This document shows positions 25,726 to 38,750 of a DNA stretch of 64,000 bases, piece after piece. The translations under genes were made by a program, and so were the position numbers. Source of the stretch: Vespa crabro (Eukaryota > Arthropoda > Insecta > Hymenoptera > Vespidae); assembly GCF_910589235.1 (NCBI RefSeq), contig NC_060966.1, positions 3,038,001 through 3,102,000 on the forward strand, in the 5' to 3' direction. The notes below the pieces were generated by a model. That model worked only from the letters and a program-made list of their open reading frames with translations, made no database searches and had not been told where the DNA came from. Within the stretch, counting starts at the first letter, position 1, and the number at the start of each line of letters is the position of its first letter.

Positions 25726-27722
25726 ATTTTAGAAAATTGAACAGTAAAAATTCTTGCTCCTTTATATGCACATACAGATAAATGTATTATATGTATGTTT
25801 AGATGAATAAAATAAGTAAAGTATGTAAATTAATGTATTGCTTTCCTTTTGATTTTAAGCATCATTGTGGAATCGTCATAGAAAAATTTTAAATGACGTG
25901 TTTCTTTTAAAATATACAAATCGCATATGGATGTATTCATTAATTATTCTATCGTTTTAAAGAAAAAATTGCAAACTTCAGTTGGAGAAGAATTAAACGT
26001 TTTCCATTATATTTTTCGCTGTACATTGGATATAATATGTGGTAGAATTTAAAATTTTTTATACGTGTATATAATTGACATTTTTGTTTAAAGTTTATTA
26101 TAATTTTGTTAAACTTTTTATTGGAAGACGGCATGCTGGGTAAGAAAATAAATTCGCTGATAAATCCGGATTGCAAATTAGCTGAATTAATAGAATGGTA
26201 ATAATAATGAAACTTTTATTTTTGTAATGTATTGTATGTTTTTCGTCTGTTTTTTCAGTGGAATGGATATAGCTGCACAGAGGATCTTCAAATTATGGTT
26301 ACATCCGAACATAATTTTTTATAACACTGCTGTAGAAAAGAAATATCAGGCGTGTCTGTCTTATCTGGATAACTTTACAAACAATGTATAATTAGAAGAA
26401 ACATTTTTTAAATTGTATTCCTACTTTTCAAATTTTCAAAATTTTAATATTATATTTTATATATATATTGTTGTTTTTCATTCCTAAAGATAATCAAAGA
26501 AAAAAAGTAATTTATATTGAAAAATAAAATTAATCGGGAATTGACAGAGGGAAATTTAGGTAAAAATATGAAATATACGTTTAATAAAATTTAGTTTTCA
26601 ATCATTTCATTTATTAATAATATTAATGAGATTCTTGTTCGTTTTTCAAGAACCAAAGTTAAGGACACTTCTAGATTTTTTATTTGAGTTGTCGCACGAA
26701 AGGGAAAAATATTCGGAGCAAGATATCCGCGATGAAATGAATACAATAATTATAGCTGTAAATCGTATTTATTATTTTTAATTGCAATAAAATTTTTTTT
26801 ATTAATGACAATTAAGAAAAACTGTATATTACTTTCAAGGAATCGAAACTTCAGCCACAATTATTAGCTTTGTCCTCTTAATGCTTGCTACATTCTCGGA
26901 AATTCAAATACATATATATAACATTTTCTTAATAATTTTTCATTATGTATCCGACGTAAATTATATTCATATTAACTTCTTATCCTGTCTTCCACATATC
27001 CAATCACAAAGAACAAAGTATATGAGGAACTAAATCAAATTTACTGCTCGGACGATCCGAAACGTGTTCCAATAACATATAATAATATTAAAAGTATGAA
27101 ACTTTTTAAACGTGTGATCAAGGAAACGGTACTTCTATTTCCTGCAGTTCCAGTTATCGCCCGGAGAGTGACGTTAGATATAAAAGATATCTCTGCATAC
27201 AAGATAACTTGTTTTATGTTTTTTATTATTCATAATATATATCATTTATATTATATAGGAATAATATTTTTTATTAATTGTATTAAGTGAGAGAAGGTTG
27301 GACTATACCGAAAGGTCGTTTAGCAGTATTTCTCATTTATAAACTTCATAGAAGCGCAAAATATTGGCCACGGTCATTAGTATTCGATCCCGATAGGTTC
27401 CTACCGGGAAAGAATTGTTCTACATATTTATTTCCATTTAGTTACGGTCGAAGAAATTACATAGGTAATTACACACTCCTATAGATTATTTGATCCAGAA
27501 AATTTTTAAATATAATGTATTTACAATTGATTTTATTTTTTTAGGTCAAAATTTTGCTATGCTAAATATGACAGTAATCATTGATAAGAAAAATAATCAC
27601 TGATAAGAAAATTTCTAATTAAAATAGATAATCCAATAGGAATTGTTGAAATAGGTTTAAAGATGAGCTTCACATTAAAACCGGCAAAACCAATAAGAGT
27701 AAAATTTGAAAGTAGAAATTAA
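25135..27722 (+). pseudogene. CYP4-type P450 pseudogene (copy B)
   Basis: All 12 exons of the family can be followed from ATG 25,135 to a TAA at 27,720-27,722, but the copy is dead. Exon 1 is frameshifted and stops at 25,210-25,212. The hinge PGPKAF has become SSPKAY. Exon 2 ends with AT instead of GT after 25,477. Exon 3 has AA instead of the AG acceptor. Exon 4 is frameshifted. Exon 7 has a stop at 26,508-26,510. Exon 9 has lost both splice signals, and exon 10 has AT for its donor. The K-helix ExxR is ETVL. The haem cysteine is tyrosine (codon 27,458-27,460, loop PFSYGRRNYIG). Exon 12 is interrupted by a stop. Exon 5 encodes DGMLGKKINS, closer to the usual CYP4 pattern than copy A, so B descends from a distinct, older paralogue. 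Confidence 0.92.
25678..25718. repeat. (TA)n microsatellite in pseudogene B intron 3
   Basis: About 20 TA units directly after the exon 3 donor. The matching intron of copy A has no such run. Confidence 0.9.
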
Positions 27723-28210
27723 TTAAAACATATAATATATATATAATACGTACATAATTAATATATATACATAACGAATTCTGTGAAATATAGTATAGAT
27801 GAAACTATATAAGTTAAATAATCTATTTTGTTTAACAATTTCCATCTACAAATTATAAAATATAATGATAAAATACTTCTAATATGAAATAAGTTACTTA
27901 TTCATAGACCGCTCAACCAGACGAATCGAGTGATATTATTCAACGCATGCGACGAGAAAGTGATCGAGTGAAGAGTGAATTCATAAATTTCAGTTTTTTG
28001 ATTGAGTTTTAAATATAATATTATCCATCAAACAATTAGGTCTATTCATTACATTTCGCTCGTAACGTGTGTGATTTCAGCAATAGAACAAAATATGGAC
28101 TACAAAACAAGCAAGAAACGCTGTCTCTACGATGCGTCTATATAAGCTTGTATTGATTATTTCTCTCTTTACTCTGGCGGCCTCTTCCTATTTTAGAGAA
28201 GAAAAGAAAG

Positions 28211-28243
28211 GGAGAGAGGGAATGAGAGAGAGGGAATGTGAGT

Positions 28244-28307
<64 letters not shown>
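28211..28307. repeat. (GA)n microsatellite
   Basis: Homopurine tract, imperfect GA units then a clean run of about 23 units. It yields spurious Ser-Leu frames on the other strand. Confidence 0.95.
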
Positions 28308-28310
<3 letters not shown>

Positions 28311-28497
28311 GATAACTTATCAAGTATGCAAGCAAAAAACATTTTTTTTATCTGATTCGGCCGAGGCTGCACATGTAATAGTTGTATCATACACAACGGA
28401 AGTTTATGAAAAAATTATATGATGTAAATTTTGGTATTCTAATCCTATATATATATATCCTTCCTTTTCTCTTCTCATTCTATTTCATATCATCCTC

Positions 28498-28565
28498 ACT
28501 CTCTCTCTCTCTCTCTCCCTCCCTCTTTCTCTCTTTCCCTCTCTCTCACTCTCTCTCTCTCTCTC
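28498..28565. repeat. (CT)n microsatellite
   Basis: Homopyrimidine tract 190 bases after the (GA)n tract and complementary to it. Confidence 0.95.
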
Positions 28566-29210
28566 ACATTCTTTGCAGGAATTTGTTAATATTATTCATG
28601 AATATCAATTAATGATCATAATTAATGTTAATATTATTCATGAATAACAATTAAAGTATTAGATTTATATGGAGTTGTGTAAATTCTTGCACGAATACTT
28701 TATTTATTCTCGAGATTGTTTCCAAAGGATCCTGCTAAAGAGCCTTTAGAAAATAAAGAATAAATAGATGATAAGATTTTTTAAATGCTAAAATGACCAT
28801 TGTGTTAAACTAATCTTTTCTTTAGGCATTTAATGAAAGACATGTTATAACAATTGAATAGAAATTATACAAGTAATGCCTTTTCATTATATTTAACAAT
28901 ATTAAGAAGAATAAAATTCCCTTAGTAATTATACATTATATACATGTTCTACTCCCTGCTATCATGCCTAGTGTTCTATATAGATAATCATTTTTTTCGC
29001 TCTTTCACTCTCGCAATGTCGCTTTTTGCTATCCACCTGTACGTTTTTTAGAGCATGGGCCAACAATCTACGTCAGGCGTAAGGTGCTTGCCTAATCACT
29101 GCACATGGACTGACATTCAATCATGTGGCTACATTTATTCCTTACGTTTGTTTTTATATAATATTCAAATTGTATTCCATAAATTCTAGAAAATGCATTT
29201 ACTATTGATT

Positions 29211-29375
29211 TTACATTCTTAGATAAAAAATTCGCAATGCTATAAATAAAGGTAATAATTGCTATTTTGTTAAAAGGATTTATCATTAAAATATGGCCAG
29301 TAACAATAGAAGAAATTCTGAAATAAATGAACGTTACGTTAAAGCCGGCGAGACGTCTAATGTTTAATTTATATA
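29211..29375 (+). pseudogene. Lone last-exon relic of a CYP4-type P450 (copy F)
   Basis: After an acceptor-like TTCTTAG at 29,216-29,222, the plus strand reads KKFAML, then KVIIAILLKGFIIK, and later MNVTLKPARR, with two in-frame stops. This is the C-terminal exon that follows the haem loop in CYP4 proteins (compare QHFAML and NITLKPTKP in copy A). No haem-loop exon precedes it. It is closer to the general CYP4 pattern than the last exon of copy A and may be an older member of the cluster. Confidence 0.65.
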
Positions 29376-29714
29376 AATATAATATATCGATAATTAATAT
29401 ATAAGCATAAGGAATCCTGTAGATAATTGTGGGTAATCTGTAACAGATATAAATTATTAACCGTATAAAATAAGAATTGTACAAAAACTACAACAGGATT
29501 TCATTATTTTATACGATTTTATATAATAAATGGTCAATGAATAAAGACTTTCTCTAATTTTAACAATATTGAGTAAGTTAATGTTATCCAATGAAGTTAT
29601 AGCTGTATTTTTCTGAAGTGGTCGGTGAAATTTTCCTGAATGATAATTACTTTAGAATTTATCGCCAATCAGTTTAAAAGTATTAGTAACTAATACTGAA
29701 ATCATTCAATAATC

Positions 29715-32014
29715 TGATCTTTTTATCAGTGTAGCGATTACTGTTGCCATCTCTAGCATAGCGAATTTTGACCTAAAAAAATAAAATCAATTGTAAATGA
29801 ATTTTATTTTGGAATTTTCTGGAATATACTTTCAAATAATCTATAGGAGTATGTAATTACCTATGCAATTTCTTCGACCGTAATTAAATGGAAAGGAATA
29901 CGTAGAACAATATTTCTCCGGTAGGAACCTATCGGCATCGAATATCAATGGCCGTGGCCAATATTTCACGCTTCTATGTAGTTTATAGATGGGAAATACT
30001 GCTGAACATTCTTTCGGTATAGTCCAATTTTTAGTAACTCAATATAATTAATAAATAAATATTAGCACTATATAATACGTTCATATTATTAATAATGAAA
30101 TATAAGACAGACAAAACAATGAAAAGATGTGTATAAAATTATTTTGAATGCAGAGCTACCTTTTATATCTTGCGTTACATTCCTGGCGATGACTGGAACT
30201 GCAAGAAATAGACGTAACGTTTCCTTGATCACACGTTCTAAAAGATTCATACTTTTAATATCATCATATGTCATTGGAATACTTTTCGGATCGTCCGAGC
30301 AGTAAATTTGATTTAGTTCCTCATATACTTTGTTCTTTGTGATAAGATATGTGGAAGACAGGATAAGAAGTTAATATGAATATAATTTATGTCTGATAAG
30401 TAGTAACAAATTATTAAGAAAATGTTATGTATAAGTACTTGAATTTCTGGGAATGAAGCAAGCATTAAGAGGACAAAGCTGATAGTTGTGGCTGTAGTTT
30501 CGCTTCCCTGAAATTAATATACAGTTTTGCTTAATTGTCATTAATAAAAAAAATTGTATTGCAATTAAAAATAATAAATACAACTTACAGCTAAAAGTAT
30601 TGTATTCATTTCATCGCGAATATCTTTCTCCGTATATACTTCTCCTTCGTGCGATAACACGAATAAAATATGTAAAAGTGTCTTCAATTTTTGTCCTTAA
30701 AAAATAAACAAGAATTTATCATTAATTGATGACAAGATTGAAAATTAAATTTTATTAAAGATATATTGCTTATTTTTACCTAACTTTTCCGCTGTCAATT
30801 CTTGATTAATTTTACTTCTTAACATAGATACCATTTTTTCTTTATTTTGATTATTTTTAGGAACAAAAAATAACGATATGTATAGAAAATATTATATCAA
30901 AATTTTTTTATTTTGAAAAGAAGTAATGCAATTTAAAATTATTTGCTTTAATGATACCTTGTTTGTTACGTTATCCAAGTAAGCTAAGCACGCCTGAATT
31001 TTCTTTCGAAAAGACATAATCAAAAACTTCTAATTCTTCTCCAACAAAAATTTCTAATTTTTCCATTAATGGGATAGAATGATTAACAAATACATCCATA
31101 TGTGACTGTATATTTTTCTTAAGGAAAATTTTATTTAATACTTTTCCATGTGAATCCCGTACTGATGCTAAAATCAAATTAAAAGGAAAGCAATTAGTCT
31201 TTAATTTACATATTTCACTTATTTCACATAAATTATATATTACTTTAATTTACATATTTTATTTTATTAGTTCGTCTATACGTATATGTTTATAATGAAA
31301 GAATAAAAGAGAAAAGATCTTGTGCATATTCATATAATAGATTCATTTGTATTTGTAAATACAGGAGCAAAAATTTTTTACTACTCAATTTCAAAAGATT
31401 AAATGTTACAAAAAAGAATATATTTGATATTACATACTTAATATAATTATTTTTGTACTAGTAAACAATGTGGGCGATATTTATTTTATCTGGAGCAGTT
31501 AACAAACCATTGTTTATAAAAGGTTTCAATTTTTGGTATTCCTCGCTCTTATTAGTAACATTTGGACTTTTTAGTACAGTTTTCCGTATTTTATTAAAAA
31601 AAATAAAAATACAAAATGAAAAGATTATGATATCATTAAAAATTATTAAAAAACCGTTAACGGATCATACCTTGATGTGTTCAGCATTGTCTAATACTAA
31701 AAATAATTTTGTTCCTATCCATATACGCCACAATAACTGATAATTCTTACCAAGATTTATTAATTGTTTGAATAGAGCTAGAATAGAGATTTTAAATAAA
31801 TATTGGATGAAATACTTATATATAAAAAATTGCTAATACAAATTTACCTGTTGTGTCGACAATAAACATTTCCAATAATTGGAAATGCTTCTGGTCCAGG
31901 AATTCCTTTGATAATATTAAACATATGAAATTTATTTAAAAAGTATTCTGCTATTCCATAGTGTAGTCCAAATAAAATTGTTAGAATAATAATTAATATT
32001 ACGGTTAAATACAT
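29715..32014 (-). pseudogene. CYP4-type P450 pseudogene (copy C)
   Basis: Sister of copy A, ATG at 32,014. Exon 1 has lost 8 bases after GNV (near 31,875), which shifts the frame. Exon 3 (about 31,580-31,487) has AA for the acceptor AG and AT for the donor GT. Exon 4 jumps near 31,008 from DYVF directly into the later part of exon 6, so exon 5 and much sequence are deleted. Exon 7 has lost its acceptor. Exon 12 lacks one base just after its start and breaks off near 29,715. Yet exons 8-11 still read well, with GSETTATTIS, KETLR and the haem loop PFNYGRRNCIG, and exon 9 with its introns is almost identical to copy A. The TATA/Inr promoter is preserved. Transcription without a functional product is possible. 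Confidence 0.92.
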
Positions 32015-32157
32015 GATAAATTGTATCAATAGGAATATATATAAACAACTTAAATATAATGAAATTAATCTTATATCCCTAATAATAATTGTTGGGATTT
32101 GCGGATAATTTGATAGCACAGCGCAACGACTCCTACTACACTTCTGTCCTTACAGAT

Positions 32158-32222
32158 ACTGAGGGTAGAATAGAAAAGCGAGGAATATTTAAAGAAATCA
32201 TAAATCTGACTTTGCTCACGTG
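32158..32222 (-). promoter_or_regulatory. Preserved core promoter of pseudogene C
   Basis: The TATA-like TTTAAATA (32,193-32,186), TCAGT initiator (start about 32,160) and CACGTG box (32,217-32,222) of copy A are all present with the same spacing, in front of a coding region with many lesions. Confidence 0.5.
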
Positions 32223-32669
32223 ATTACCGCTTACATCTGACATTTCTCTTTTGATTGGACAAGAACAGATTAGAAAGTTCGGAGATGGCACCAAAATTTG
32301 ATTCTCTCCCCACTTCTTAATACAAGGAATGCGATGACTGAACCTTGCATAATTAACTGGTTGTTAATTAATTCTTCATTGGAATGAGGAATATGTTATA
32401 AATCCAATGATTATTTGTTTTATGTTTTCATATATATTTCTGCTTTAATTGTGTGATTGTAGACAAAAGTTTAATTAATATTAAAAATTGAGTAGGTACT
32501 GAAAAATCTAGAAGAGTGCATTTTTTAGTTTTTACTAATCTTTAAGAAAATTACTTTATAAGAATTTAGAAAAAAGTATAAACTTCAATGTCTTTATCCA
32601 TTGATCATTTATTGTATAGAATCTTATGAAATAATCAGATCCTTTTGTAGTTTTTACAATTTTTATTTT

Positions 32670-35600
32670 ATGCTGTAAAGATACCACGTAAAAGGAAACA
32701 CCTCTTCTGCTATGTACCATAAATTTCCGTCATCATATGTGCCATGATGTATTCAATGTAGATATATTCTTCTATTTATGATATTTTCCTTCTTATTATT
32801 ACTATAGTAATAGTAGTAGTAACTGAAATAATATAAAGTGAACTCCCACAGAAGAAAACATAACGAAATAACGCTGGGTGAAAAATCTTGCAGATAATGT
32901 GGAAAAGAACTTGAGTTTTGATTCTTATTAAAAATATTATATAATGTATACTTTCACTAATATAGGATATATATGTTCATTAATTCTGAAAAAGTAATCA
33001 ACAAATGTATATACTTTATTTTCATATCTAATTCAACAAAATTATACCGTTGCTGTATCACGAATCACCGCAAAATTCTTGTCAGTTATTATTGGAAGAA
33101 ATATACATAAGAGATTGAATAGGAACAACTTACTAAATTATGAAATAAGGAGAAGGGGAAAGTAAATTAGTTCATTAGTTTCGTTAGAATCGAACGTAGG
33201 ATTTCTTGTATTACTAATCTAAATACTAGCAAATGTGCTACACATTGCTTACATAATCTCTATATTTTCAATTTATAAACATAATGAAAAACTACAAACA
33301 TCAGCGTAATAAATTTTTTCATCGAAAAATGTCGAAAACAGCATTTACGCCATCAATGAAGACAGAAGTAATTCTTGAAGAATTGAAAAAAGATGTCATA
33401 TTGAGGACGAAGATTTAACTCAATGTATTGAATTTTCGAAAAATTATCTTCGAAAAAAATCGTGTAAAGTACATTATTTTTATTCGAGGATAATTTATGA
33501 ATAAACTAAAAGTTCTTTCGAAAATTCGGAAAAGATATGTAGTAGACTCATTTTGAAAATGAGAACGTAATCATCAAAATTGGTCAAAAATTTTGCCTGT
33601 TCTCATGATGGCGTAAATGATAAAGAAATCCGAGAAAATGAACAGCCTTTAGATTATTTTAAGCAAATATGTAATAAATCCGAAATTTTTTGTTTCATTG
33701 GTACAATGGTTTTATGTAATAGATGTCTTTAACATATAACTATAACTTTATATTCTACATTTTTGTATATGGAGCAATATGGAGCAATTTTAACAGCGAT
33801 TTCTTTGATTCTAATTGAAATGAACCTTATGCTATTGTTATTTTTTAGATTATTGTTTTTCAGATATTATCAATAGGCTCATATTCGTTTGTTTGTATTC
33901 AAATATGTCTCTAAGATACAAAATTATGTTAGGTTTAGAATTATATAATATCTCGATATGAACAATGATTAATTTTAGAAATGAAAATGTGATAATTGAT
34001 ATAATTACAATGGTAGATATAGGAATATTTTAATAGATTTTTTATGTATTATCATTTTATTTTCAAGATTGCAACTAGGATCACTGAAATATTGCAGATA
34101 TTGTTATTCAGATATTAGAGATTATTTTTCGCACATATTAATGCCGTAAGTGAATGAAGCTTACATCATAGAATTAAAATATATGATATGTGCTAGCGGA
34201 AGTGGAAATAATAATATTTTCCTTTACTACAATGATTTGACAGTGTACCTGACAAAGTAACCGAAATGCAACTGAGAGCACATGAAGTATATAAATATAG
34301 ACAACTGCATTGAATAGAGCTTTTGTATAGAGATGAATTTAGAGAAGTTTCTAACAAAAAGGAAGTCTTTGGAATGATAATATTTGGGACTTCTTTGGGA
34401 TAAACAACAAGCAAGCAATGAATAATTACTCGCGTAGTATAAGAAGACCTACGTAGTATAAATAGTTCTTTTCTTATTTAGACTTTAGACATTTTGTTTG
34501 TAATAAAACAATTTTTGATATAATATTTTCAAAATTTATGTAATAGTTTATGTATGTTATTATAAGATCTTAAATAAGATTCTTTTCATTTTATTTTTCT
34601 TGTTCATGAAATAATCATTACGAGTGAAATAAAGTATCGAAATAGACTTGACCGTTACTAGGCCCTTATTGCGTAAAATATAAATATAATCCAGTAAAAT
34701 ATAAAAACAATTACCAGTAAAATATAGTGCGTAAAATATAAAAACAATTACCAGTATATTGTTTACGAAGTCATTTATTGGAGTAAAGGCAAAAAGGGAC
34801 ACGTATTACGTCGTATCATATTGAAAGTATTTGGTTTATGTCAAGTGAAAACTTGTTGCGTCTTACGTTCCTAATTACGGGAGCGTGTTACGTTGCATTT
34901 CTCGTACCGTGATAACGGTCGAATTGCATTGAGGATATCATCATCAATGTTATAAATCCACTGGTCGTTATGAAAAATGGCAACTGGGAATTTTTTAATT
35001 TTCAAAACTACTGGGATAATACAATGTCTTTGATGAATCCTGGAAAATTCATGAGGAAGATGCGTAATAAAAGGCACCATGTGAATTTAAATTTATAACG
35101 ATATATTTGAAGTATTGAGATGCGAAGGTTTCGGTTGTCTTACTATTTTTAGCTATATAACTATAACTTTATATGTAGAGGTTAATTATTACGATGGTTC
35201 GTGTTGTCAAGAATGTCTCTCTTTATCATTCCCCCTTGCCATCTAATTTTTATTGATATAGACAGTATATACACGCGCGTACGTATGCAGGCACGTGATA
35301 ATTGTAAATATGATGAACCGAGTCGGATTCCATTCAATAAAATTGTGAAACTGTCAAAATTTATTATAATGACAACCAACTTTTTTGCTGGGGATTGTTC
35401 TTCTACTTTTCTTTTTGGATATTACGGATATCTTAAGCGGTCAGTTATTGGAACTGTGGTCAAAATTTTTTTCTTTTCTTTAAAAGATTTTTTTCTAAGA
35501 ATCTCATCGAGACGAATAGTAAGACGATGAAAGATAAATGAATGTTCGAATTTGAGGACCCTTATTGTAATAATACGAATATTCTTGTGATACACTCTAG

Positions 35601-36246
35601 ACGAATGCAAAAACATTGTAATAAAGGAATGAAAAATAATTATTTTATTTCGATAAATGATACCTTTTTTTGTTACTGGAAGTTTCTTTAATATTCAACA
35701 GGGATCAATCAAATAATCATAAAATGTGTAATCTCACGATCGAGATTGTTGTCGAATGATTTCTTGTCAATATTAATTAATAATACTTTCGAACTGATTG
35801 GAAACAAACGTTGAAATAAATTTCATTCTTCTTGAAAAATTCTAAACTTTAATAAATTTAAAGTTATCATACTGGAAATTTTACCGATCACAGATACATA
35901 ATCTCTTTGGATATTATTGACTTACTCGATATAGCTCAAAATAGAGAAGGTCTGTACAATTAATAATTAATTTTCCTTAATGAACTATTTAATCAATAAT
36001 TGCATGATTTACTACTCTCCATTAATAACATGTGCACATTATTTACTTATTTTATATATTTATTAAAAACGACTGTTCTACATGAACAATCATATATGAA
36101 CAAAAATATATCTGCATTACGTGACATCGATGAAACAGCATTTCAGCTTATCGATCATTGGTGAATGTACGTTTGTACAAAAATATGAATATTAACTTGA
36201 ATTAAAATCTTCGTGATATATCTGTCAATTACATACGTCTTACGAA

Positions 36247-36310
<64 letters not shown>

Positions 36311-36612
36311 CAGACCGAGAAGATATTAAAGTATTTAATATTTTAATATTTAATAATGGTTGCTATAAAATAGAGGCATCCAATCTGAAATTTTGAATTA
36401 ACTCTGGATCCAATCGCTTCCTCGTCCCGTACGTTTGATAATATCTCTCCATTTGTCTGTTCGAACGGGCTATGTATATTTATCTTATTTTTTTCTAAAA
36501 GTATTTTGTCGGTATGAATATCGATATACATCGACGATAATCATTACATTATATAACTTTTAAAGACGGGATTATTTGAACGTGATATATTAGTTAACTT
36601 GTCTAGTTTCAT
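32670..36612. repeat. Right arm of inverted segmental duplication (partner about 300-6,195)
   Basis: This spacer lies upstream of pseudogene C and mirrors the left edge of the window in order and orientation. It contains the 33,380-33,640 module also found at 13,190-13,420. Short frames at 34,193-34,802, 34,871-35,080 and 35,182-35,616 are not preserved as protein in the other arm, so no gene is called. Confidence 0.75.
36253..36306. repeat. (AT)n microsatellite
   Basis: About 27 AT units. A shorter TA run stands at the equivalent point of the inverted arm (about 3,376-3,398), next to where the extra 2.8 kb begins. Confidence 0.95.
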
Positions 36613-36653
36613 CATATAATAAAACTCCATATGTCAACTAAGTATTCTGATTT

Positions 36654-36654
<1 letters not shown>

Positions 36655-36739
<85 letters not shown>

Positions 36740-36759
36740 GAGAGAGAGAGAGAGAGAGA
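36655..36759. repeat. (GA)n microsatellite
   Basis: About 50 nearly perfect GA units, the longest dinucleotide run in the left half. Confidence 0.95.
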
Positions 36760-38167
36760 TAAATGGCGAGCGCATTGCATTTTTTTTCTCACACTTTCAT
36801 ATTCCAAAAGACTTTTAATAGAACGATTCGAAGATTGGTACGGCATGATCAAGATAAGGTTCTACTTTCGTAACGGCCAATTCGATTTAAATCTTAATCC
36901 TTAAATAGTAACTGCGCAATTTTGAAATTCGAACGATATCAATTACAAATTCGAAGTTAAAAGATAATAGGTCAATGTACGATACGTATGGCTACGACAC
37001 AACATTTATTTGTTTATTTCTACCTACATGCACATGTACACATTTATTAAAGAATTATATAATAAATATATCTATCTATAGACATCTATCTATAAAGAAA
37101 TGGATAATTATGTACGTTTATTTCATCGATAATACGTTTATCTCATTGATAATATGTTTATCTTATCGATTTCGATGATTTTTGAATATGTTCTCAGTTT
37201 CATGATTTTAAACAACTTTTTCTTGATAAATATAATCGTACAACTCGATCTTAGTTTACGAGATATCCATGAAAGTATATATTTTTTTTATTTTGATCAG
37301 ATGTAATTTAGATCGAATCAATATCTAAATCTAAACGGTAACTCAAATTTAAAATCACGATTAAACGAGCATCGATTTAATTTCAATTAGTTTATCTTAA
37401 GTTCGAGGTTGATTAAAATTGATTTGGATTTTGAAACTTTAAGTAAAAATTAAACTAAATCAATAATTTTTCAATAACGATAGATCATTATTTTTTTTTT
37501 TTTTACATTTTTGTCTATCTGAACATAGACTAAGTTGTGTTTTTTCATCTCTTTCTGTTAACAAATTAAGAGACATATAATATAATATAGTCATGTCCGT
37601 TGAATCCAAATGCAATTTAGTAAAATGTCGCAAAAATTTAAACGGCGCATATCGAACGCGTATCAAAGTTAAAACCTTCAAAAATTATCTTCATAAATAT
37701 CTCATGAACTAAAATCTATATATACGTTTATATATTTATACAAAGAAAAATAGTTATTCAAAATATTGATTTCAACGACTCTCTATATAATTACTAAAAA
37801 ATATAAACGATTCTCTATTATTTTGAGGATAGAAAAATCCGTTGTTAGGTGGCGATTGGGAAAGTGAGAAAAAGAAAAAGAGGACAAAATAAGAAGAGGA
37901 AGAAGAAGTAATAGAAAGAAAAAAAAAATGAAGAATAAGAAAAAAGAAAACAAAAAGAAACAAAAAAGAAAAAGAACAAAAAGGAAAGAGATAATAGACG
38001 ATTGGATAAAAGCAAACAACTTTTGGGAACCATACCTATTTGGTGAATTATCTCGAGTCAAATCGAATCGTTGCTTCGAGGATTACGTTAACGATCCGAA
38101 AAATGCAGATCGTAGAGAAAGGCTCGGTATGCGCGAAAGGGCGATTTGGTATGGTTGGGGGAGAGAA

Positions 38168-38198
<31 letters not shown>

Positions 38199-38369
38199 GA
38201 TTAAAGCGGGTGAGGTGGGGTTTTAAGGAGGGGGAAGGGGTATTAGCGAAAACGACAAAGGTATTTGCTATAGGTGTGTCCAGCATATATCGTGCGTGTT
38301 GGGTAATGCGTAAGGTGCTGAAGAGGAGAAGAGGTGGAGGAGGAGGAGTAGAAGGATGATGATAATAGT

Positions 38370-38750
38370 GTGTGCGTGGCCGGGCACACACGAACGCGTC
38401 TTGCGATATCTCACGATTCGATCTCCACGACGGGCTCTTCGGCCGCCCGTATATTTACATGTATAATTTATATATCCCGCAGCTCGAAAAAGCGCGCGCG
38501 CGCACATGTCGCAGGACGAGAAGGAGGAGGAGACGGATGGTCGAGGGAGAGCCGGAGAGAAGGGCGGTTACAGGGCCGTCCTCGGTTACGACCATTCGTC
38601 GACGTTTCGCCGACATTTACTCGGCTATTATTATTAACAGAACACGTTTTAAAGTTTCGCACACGTAAATCCAAGAAAATTTTGTCGAATGCTCGTCGTC
38701 TAAACGATTATTTTGCGATTCCCACGATCGATAGACCGATCTCTCCAGAC
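38370..38750. other. GC- and CpG-rich island of unknown role
   Basis: Unlike its AT-rich surroundings, this stretch has many CpG steps (for example CGCGCGCGCGCAC at about 38,490 and CGTCGACGTTTCGCCGAC at about 38,600). No open frame has convincing protein composition. It could be a promoter or first exon of an unseen transcript, or a conserved regulatory block. Confidence 0.35.

Larger units (their letters stand above)
27723..29210. other. Spacer after pseudogene B, no supported gene
   Basis: About 27,930-27,990 (ACGCATGCGACGAGAAAGTG and on) resembles 475-530 behind copy D, so a short part of the P450 spacer is shared. A long (GA)n and a (CT)n tract follow. The rest up to 29,210 is AT-rich without recognisable coding sequence. 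Confidence 0.5.

Noticed and set aside
34193..35616. Several 60-110-residue frames in the spacer upstream of pseudogene C
   Set aside because: They are not preserved in the inverted arm at the left edge and lack recognisable motifs.
37928..38359. 143-residue open frame on the plus strand
   Set aside because: It is Lys/Arg/Glu low complexity derived from A/G and (GA)n tracts, with no domain and no splice or promoter support.
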